A stretch of DNA of 64,000 nt. Source: Actinernus sp. WN-2022 (taxonomy: Eukaryota; Cnidaria; Anthozoa; Actiniaria; Actinernidae). A program made the translations under genes and the position numbers. The first letter of the stretch is position 1. Every line of letters starts with the position of its first letter. The stretch is taken from the NCBI GenBank assembly GCA_030867875.1, contig JAOWCC010001634.1, positions 103,333,321 through 103,397,320 of the forward strand, in the 5' to 3' direction. Below, one piece after another: positions 58,193 through 64,000 of this stretch. The notes beneath the pieces are model-generated. The model saw only the letters and a program-made list of their open reading frames with translations. It had not been told where the DNA came from and did not search any database.

Positions 58193-58767
58193 CCGGGGGG
58201 GGGGGTACTTATATGAAAAATGGGTATGTATGTGAGGCCAAGAGGCTCAAACCCTGACCCTGTTTGACTCAATCCGAGCTCCAAAACTCTGATTGCCCCC
58301 TTTTGGGAAAAAAAAACCTGGTTGCCCCTTCTTTAAATTGTTTTTAAAACACGGTCGGATATATATCCCGGCCGGTATACCGCGTACCGGGATTGCATGC
58401 AAAATACGGAACATTTCAAGTCGGGACGTGGCATTGGGTAAACAAATCAGCAGATGAAGTACATAGATAAGTACTGAAGTACGAATTAGCGGCGTCACGA
58501 TGTATGGGAACCTCAGTGATTGCATGTGGGCAGACGATCAAAATGCGGCAACCGAATGTCTTTTTTTGACATAGTAGCTAACTGCCTAAAAAATACTGAA
58601 CCCCGACCCTGACTGCACCCAAATTATACTCAAATCCTGACCCTGATCTGCCCAAATCAGGTCAAAACCCTGACCCTACCTGCCCAAACTGAGCTCAAAA
58701 CCCTGACCCACCCGGGCGGCACATACATAATACATCACAAACAGGAGTACCTCCCCCCCCCCCCCGG
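58193..58767. mobile_element. G-tract-ended DNA element, 575 bp, 9-bp target duplication
   Basis: The ends are CC(G)n-GTACT and its inverse AGTACCTC-(C)n-GG. GACATTAAT flanks both sides (58184-58192 and 58768-58776). Removing it rejoins ...KLACINV-NSLMKHIDE... in frame. A 9-base duplication is typical of Mutator-like elements, but the end sequence is not diagnostic. Inside are several (AA)ACCCTGACCC phrases and no transposase. Confidence 0.85.
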
Positions 58768-58776
58768 GACATTAAT

Positions 58777-60013
58777 ACAAGCGAGCTTCAAACCTTTAGA
58801 GTTAGCAATGCTATGCAATAGAGATTGGATATTGTTACCTGTCACTGAGTTAAGTTGACTTGGCGCTACTGGTGGTGATTTCTTCTGCCACTGCTTGGCT
58901 GCTGACTGTTGCCGAGATTCATTAACATCTGGCTCAGTTGATACATGCTGGACACCTGAAAACCCCTTGACGAAGGCTGCCGTAAAGCCGGGTCCTCCAA
59001 TGAACTTGATAAACTGAACTGCAAGCAACGCCGATCCTTTGGCGTTTAGACGAAGTTTACTACCATTTAAGCATAAGCCATCGATTATTGAATTGTCTAT
59101 AAAATCCAAATCATTACTATTGCAGAAAGATTTGAGGTTATTATTCACATGTGAACATTTAGCGTTGAAATCATGGTCTTCTCTATGAGTTACTGCAGAT
59201 ATTCCGATTTTGGAGCCCAGAAATTTCGCCTTGACTGCATTGGCAAGAGCTTTCATCTTGGTTGTACAAATTTCAGCAGAATCAACTAGGGGAAGGTTGT
59301 TGGTTCCCGCGTGAATAATCACATGTGATGGTTCCTGGGGTGCATCTATTCTGTTAATTTCCTCTGTTATCTGCTCGGCGGTTTGACCGGGAAAGGTCAA
59401 ACCGGTATTTCGAAAGCTTTTTCGGGTCTATATTTTTAATGATTGAATCCCCAATAATGACAATTGGCCTTCGTTCCTGCTGGTGAGAAGCGTTTTGGTT
59501 GGAGTGACGTGGCTCTGGATTTCGGCGGGTTTCATCGTAACTGGAGCTCGCCGCCATGTTGGATTCTTGGTTGTTTCTTCGTTCTGGTCGTGGTTGTTCA
59601 CGCACTAAGTTTGAAGAACTTAATCAGGCTTTTAGGCTTTCATTTTCCTCCCTACGAGCTGCGTTTTCTCGTTCCAACACATTTATCCGAGAGGTTAGAT
59701 CTACTGCAGGCACTGAGAGGAGTCGAGTCTGTTCCAGATCTTCGTTAGTTCGGCTTTCAGCATGGTTTCTGTGACTATTTTCTCCGCGTCTTAAGTGTCC
59801 TCGCTTTCTTCGTCATCGTCAACGTTTTCAGAGGATTCAGATAGACATCATAGCGGCTTGAGTTAGTTGGTATTCCAGAGCTGTTGGTTGATTCGCTTAG
59901 TCGTTTAAAAAGAACTAATTTTGTTCCGCTCCCGTCGAGGCCACGTTTCTCAAGTTCAGATTTCAATTCTTTTTTAGGCTTTTTAGTTCATCTAGGCTCA
60001 ATTCACTCGTCAT
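58777..60013 (-). pseudogene. LINE N-terminal part: SAP, coiled coil, SGNH esterase
   Basis: Starts at ATG 60013. A SAP-like DNA/RNA-binding motif follows (LKSELEKRGLDGSGTKLVLF, about 59965-59900), reached after a one-base frameshift. Then an acidic stretch (ENVDDDEESEDT), a coiled-coil segment (INVLERENAARREENESLK, about 59690), and an SGNH hydrolase: IVIIGDSII (about 59460), FPGQTAEQI (59395), HVIIHAGTNNLP (59322), and block V LNAKGSALL (about 59050). Frameshifts occur near 59975, 59800 and 59415. Esterases of this kind occur in ORF1 of CR1-type LINEs. The C-terminal linker runs without a stop into the endonuclease once the 58193-58767 insert is removed. Confidence 0.8.
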
Positions 60014-60146
60014 TCTACGTCGTAGAGTATATTAGGATTCTAATAAACTGTGAGCGGAAAACGTCCACGAAAGCGGGGAAAACCACTAGAAACGTCTGCA
60101 TTGCAGGCTACTATACTAACGGCCGTGAGCCACGAGTAGCAGCTGA
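60014..60146 (-). other. probable 5' UTR of the SAP-SGNH LINE
   Basis: Upstream of the ATG on the minus strand. No promoter motif is obvious. The 5' edge is not defined because an M2-type MITE begins at 60147. Confidence 0.35.
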
Positions 60147-60269
60147 CGTTTCAAGCGTTTAAGCACAAGCAACATACGCAGACTCAGTGACTGATCATTA
60201 GCGGCGCTTGTTCTACTCACTGATGTGATCACTGAGTCTCCGTATGTTACTTGTTCCGATGTTGAAACG
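60147..60269. mobile_element. hairpin MITE family M2, copy 2
   Basis: The arms CGTTTCAA...AAGCACAAGCAACATACG and CGTATGTTACTTGTTCCGATGTTGAAACG pair imperfectly, with GACTCAGTGA/TCACTGAGTC inside. It shares CAAGCAACATACGCAGACTC with the 27348-27504 element. Confidence 0.75.
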
Positions 60270-60979
60270 GTTTGTACAGGGCTTAACTGAAATATAGAAC
60301 GCTATATTTTTATTTTAAGAATAAAAACCTGAGCTAACCTGCAGAATTCGGTATTTTTAAAAACCTGTGAAACAACAGGTACGTGCAGAATTTGCCAGCT
60401 GAGAAATATCGCTCAGTTATATTATTATTATGTAATTATATCGGACTGCAGAATTTACCAGCTGACAAATATCGCTCCGTTATATTATTATTTAGTATCA
60501 GACTGCAGAATTTGCCAGCCAAGAAATTCCAAAGTGCAGAATTTGCCAGCCGAGTGGCCCAGAAGAACAGTTATTTTGCAGAACAGTTCGTTGGGTGTTC
60601 CTGACTAAACAACAGATAAACAAGAGATAAACAACATAAATATAATGCTTCTTTAATGGTCCTGTGTTCTAATACAAATCCTACCCTACATAAAAAAAAA
60701 CCTAGATAAATTGCCTTTATTTAAACACGATTATGATTAAAGCACAAGGCTTATGGGGTCGTGTGTCTACTACTAAGAATAATATAACTGTACCGGCATC
60801 TATTTACAATACTAAAAATTACTAAGAATACTTTCAAATGTAATAACTTCGTAAATAAACTTCAAATTACTAAATTGAACTTACTAATAAAATGATGATG
60901 CTAAGAGTACTACAGAGCTGCTAAAATGTTTTCTAAATTACAATACATTCATACTATATAGGCCTCAGTTAATGAGTGG
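60270..60979. repeat. tandem GCAGAATTTGCCAGC repeats, then AT-rich DNA
   Basis: GCAGAATTTGCCAGC or a variant occurs at about 60386, 60449, 60506 and 60536. The first two units continue TGA(G/C)AAATATCGCT and are 63 bases apart. The 73-codon frame across them is a repeat artefact. 60600-60979 is AT-rich and probably the 3' UTR of the next LINE. Confidence 0.7.
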
Positions 60980-62547
60980 ACTCATAAGTAAATGAAGTCA
61001 TCACTCTTAAATCTAGTAGAAGAGGCAGATGTAGTGTTAAACTTGAACTGCTCAAACACCACTAATTTATTGAAGCGACACTCAAGATCATTATGTCCTG
61101 CATATACTATTGACTGATCACTAGAAATAACACTATTCCATAAAACCGATCCACTATACTGAACTGAATGTTGAAGGAACTTAGTATTAAAACGCGGTAT
61201 TTCAAGGGAATCCGCTACTCTTAGATTATAACGGCTAGTCCTCTTAACTAATATCTGATCGCATAAAAAATCTGGTAACCTAGCGTGGAATGCCTTGTGC
61301 ATTGTCTTAAACAATACAAGCTTATGATAAATACTGAGTGAATACCAACTGGCAAGCTGCAGAGCATCTGCGGAAGATGTGTCTCTGGGGAGATTGTATA
61401 TATTTTTGCGGCTCTACTATGAAGCTTCTCAAGTGATGTAATATTTTCCGAATTATAACAACTCCCCCACAACACCATGCCATAGTTCACCGAAGGCAGT
61501 ATAACTGAGAAATAGAGTTTCTCTAGTACATGTTTTGGCAGTAGCCCTAATTTATTAGAATAACTCTTTTTCAGTTCTACGGTATGTGGGATCCAACTTA
61601 AGTTATTATCAACCGTTATGCCTAATAGTCGAGATTTCTTAACCCACTTAATTTGAGAGTTCCCTATTCTCACGGGTGCAATCGATCCCATAGTATAACT
61701 AGAACGCATAATCAGCATAGCCTCGCACTTGTTTGGGTGTGGCGTAAGCCTGTTATTGAGGCACCAGACGTACAGTTCCTGAAGAGCTTCATTTAACTGA
61801 GCAACCGCCTGGTCAGCGTCCTTATTAATACAGTAAACCGTGGTGTCGTCGGCGTACATATAAATCTGGCCAGAAGTGACGGAAGAAGGAAGATCGTTAG
61901 TAAATAAGGTGAAAAGGTCGGTCCTAGGACTTAACTCCGTTGACGACTGTGTATTGGCGCCTGTCTTGAAGGTAGTTCTTTATCTATTTCAATAGCGTTT
62001 AGTTAACGCCAAAGTCCCGATGTAATTTTGCCTCGAGCACATCATGATCAACACTGTCAAATGCTTTCTTAAAATCGATGAAAGCCACAGCAACGGCATT
62101 ACCCGAGTCCACAGCTCTCCTCCACACTTCCGTTAAATTCATCAGCAATAGTTCCTTTGAATAGCCCGGCCTGTACGCCCATTGCCTATCAGAGCCCATC
62201 ATACTTTCACTGAACACGTGATTAACAAGCCTGTCGTTGACCTCGGACTCCAAAACCTTGCTTGGTATACTTAATAACGATACTAGTCTGTAGTTACCTC
62301 TCTCGGTTTCATCCTCCTTCTTGAAGATGGGAGCGACCTTGGCCACTTTCCACGCAGAGAACACTGTACCCCTCTCGATACTGTATTGGTATAAACTCAC
62401 CAACACTGGAGCGATTGCATCTCCCGCCAATCTCAAAAGCCTCGATTGGATATTATCCGGTCCTAATGATTTTTTCACCTTAAGTGTTCTAAGTTTATGT
62501 CGAATAGCGTTGGCGTTTACCGTCAACAACGGGTTCAAACCGTTCAA
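60980..62547 (-). pseudogene. LINE reverse transcriptase, truncated at both ends
   Basis: The minus frame 62547-61999 has LKVKKSLGPDNIQSRLLRLA (RT motif 0), AWKVAKVAPIFKKED (1), GNYRLVSLLSIPSKVLE (2), AYRPGYSKELLLMNLTE (2a) and VAFIDFKKAFDSVDHDVL (A). After an internal deletion (about 61860-61998), the frame from 61859 opens MYADDTTVYC (C), NNRLTPHPNKCEAML (D) and LLGITVDNNLSW (E). The last part (60982-61314) has RTSRYNLRVADSLEIPRFNT and SVLWNSV. Endonuclease absent. Different from the other LINEs here in motif A/C wording (YMYADDTTVYC). Confidence 0.85.
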
Positions 62548-62582
62548 TACTATATGTGTACGTTACACGAAGTAGCTAGGGG

Positions 62583-62950
62583 CCACACAGCGGTCAAACG
62601 TCTGCGCGTGCGTATTACGGTCAGTCTGGTGGGCGGCCGCGCGAATTTCCCACTGAAAATTTACCTTAAAACGTATTACAGTGAACTTCTACCCCCAAAA
62701 GTTAAGAAAAATACGTGAAAGTTAAGCTTTTTATTTTCACAGCCGACGAGAAATTGAACAAACTTCAAACTGGGAGTTTACCATTTTTTTTCTTATTTTA
62801 CCAAATGTTTTCGTAATTTACCAAAAAAGTTCTCAAGGTTTGAAAACGGTGTGTGAATAGTGACGGCCGCCGGATCGCTTTGAATTTGTTTTGGAAAATG
62901 TTGTTGATGCAAGACTTTTGACGCATGCGCAGATGTTTGACCGATGTGTG
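62583..62950. mobile_element. hAT-like MITE, tandem copy 1
   Basis: The left end CCACACAGCGGTCAAACGTC and right end (inverse of CACACATCGGTCAAACATC) form TIRs of about 25 bases. It is flanked by GCTAGGGG (62575-62582) and CCTAGGGA (62951-62958), a near-match 8-base duplication as for hAT elements. No coding capacity. Confidence 0.85.
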
Positions 62951-62958
62951 CCTAGGGA

Positions 62959-63336
62959 CACACAGCGGTCAAACGTCTGCGCGTGCGTATTACGGTCAGT
63001 CTGGTAGGCGGCCGCGCGAATTTCCGGCGCAAAATTTACCGTAAAACATATTACAACAACCCGGTGTTTAAAAAAAACTCGACTTGTGAACTTCTACCCC
63101 CAAAAGTTAAGAAAAGTACGTAAAAGTTAAGCTTTATATTTTCACAGTCGACGGGAAATTGAACAAACTTCAAGCTGTGAGTTTACCCAAAAAAATTGTA
63201 ATTTACCAAAAAAGTTATCAAGGTTTTAAAACGGGTGTGTGAACAGTGACGCCGCCGGCTCGCTTTGAATTTGTTTTGGAATATGTTGTTGTTGCAAGAC
63301 TTTTGACGCATGCGCAGACGTTTGACCGCTGTGTGG
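62959..63336. mobile_element. hAT-like MITE, tandem copy 2
   Basis: About 85-90% like copy 1 by eye, same orientation. Flanked by CCTAGGGA (62951-62958, shared with copy 1) and CCTAGGGG (63337-63344). An extra stretch (AACAACCCGGTGTTT...) near 63054 distinguishes it. Confidence 0.85.
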
Positions 63337-63344
63337 CCTAGGGG

Positions 63345-64000
63345 CAATGTGGCTAAACCGCTGACTGAACGAGGCGGGGTTTACAGGCACATGGTTGGCC
63401 TCAGCAACAAAGAAACTACAATAACTCTCTTCATTGTTTTGGAAAATATTGTTTGGCGTTTATTTAAGCAGGGAAGATAGGTAAGTAGAACTTGTTTTAT
63501 TTTTTGCATTGGCCCTATCCCTAGGGAATCTAAACGTTGTTTAATCTTTATAATAATAATAGACCCTTTCAGCTTTGCCTCTTTGTTGCCCAATTTCAGA
63601 CGACGTGACTTTTCCCTTGAGTAATGTATTTTTGTTTTTCTGTATCCCAAGAGGAAATTGCATCATGCAACGTCTATAATCGGAAAACAAAGCACTGAAT
63701 CCTCTGGAGAGCGTCACGTGGTCTGAAATAGGCAACAAACAGGCAAGCTGACTAGGTCTATTATTGTACATTTTGGAACTACTTTCGAATGTCAAAATAT
63801 TCAGCTCCAAGAATCAGTTTAATAATGAACTCACAATTTTGTTTTAGTTTGGAACTCGCACTCTAAAATAAGATTAGTTTTACAAGACTTGTAATTCTCC
63901 TGAGAAGAATTATATGGCTTCTCTTGGGAGGAAGAATCATGGATTAAGATGCTTCCAAGAATAAACTTTTTTGGTAAAAGTCTTGTACAAAGAATGTAAA
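63345..64000. other. no recognisable gene
   Basis: Two overlapping 89-codon minus frames (63381-63810) without known domains. TTTTACAAGACTTGTA (about 63878) and GTAAAAGTCTTGTAC (about 63975) form an imperfect inverted pair at the window end. Confidence 0.4.

Noticed and set aside
58777..59605. Host SGNH/GDSL esterase gene
   Set aside because: It continues in frame into a LINE endonuclease and RT on the same strand, so it belongs to the retrotransposon.
60383..60604. Repeat protein (QNLPA(E/D)KYRSVILL units)
   Set aside because: The apparent protein repeats follow from a DNA tandem repeat; unit spacing is irregular and there is no wider gene.

Overview
The window looks like nuclear DNA from a multicellular animal. 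It is AT-rich, has no operons or long host reading frames, and is crowded with broken non-LTR retrotransposons (LINEs), a Helitron-type gene and many short inverted-repeat DNA elements. The mixture (Jockey/CR1/L2-like LINEs, a Helentron with an endonuclease domain, a RecQ-like helicase relic, TGACGTCA- and CACGTG-rich tandem repeats) would suit a marine invertebrate such as a coral or sea anemone, but that is inference; no host gene here fixes the species.

Layout. 1-750: LINE 3' end with a snap-back at its left edge. 2.0-4.0 kb and 7.4-12.0 kb: a repeat family (called X here) with hairpin ends, including one copy inserted backwards inside another (8011-11236). 5.2-5.7 kb: RecQ-like helicase relic; 6.3-6.5 kb: possible promoter plus first exon. 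12.8-13.2 kb: LINE fragment. 13.5-18.9 kb: a LINE with ORF1 and ORF2, interrupted by a second LINE (5-bp target duplication) and by a TTAA-flanked DNA element. 19.3-22.1 kb: LINE pieces in both orientations. 22.1-27.5 kb: tandem repeats, foldbacks and MITEs. 28.2-30.8 kb: another LINE. 31-44 kb: mostly unique or unrecognised sequence with scattered hairpin MITEs and one possible small gene (35607-36047, + strand). 44.6-48.6 kb: a foldback and a Helentron relic (minus strand; helicase plus endonuclease). 48.7-51.5 kb: a LINE split by a TTAA-flanked element. 52.6-54.3 kb: nested inverted-repeat element. 55.4-60.0 kb: a nearly full-length LINE on the minus strand whose single reading frame appears to have run SAP - coiled coil - SGNH esterase - endonuclease - reverse transcriptase, split by a G-tract-ended element with a 9-bp target duplication. 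61-62.5 kb: another minus-strand LINE. 62.6-63.3 kb: a head-to-tail pair of hAT-like MITEs with three copies of the target site.

Nearly everything recognisable is a mobile-element protein, and almost all copies carry stops or frameshifts. The longest intact frame is the 403-aa helicase-endonuclease part of the Helentron. The best-supported biology is the nested-insertion history: several target-site duplications can be checked because deleting the insert restores the interrupted element's reading frame. All protein assignments come from reading motifs by eye; no database search was run.
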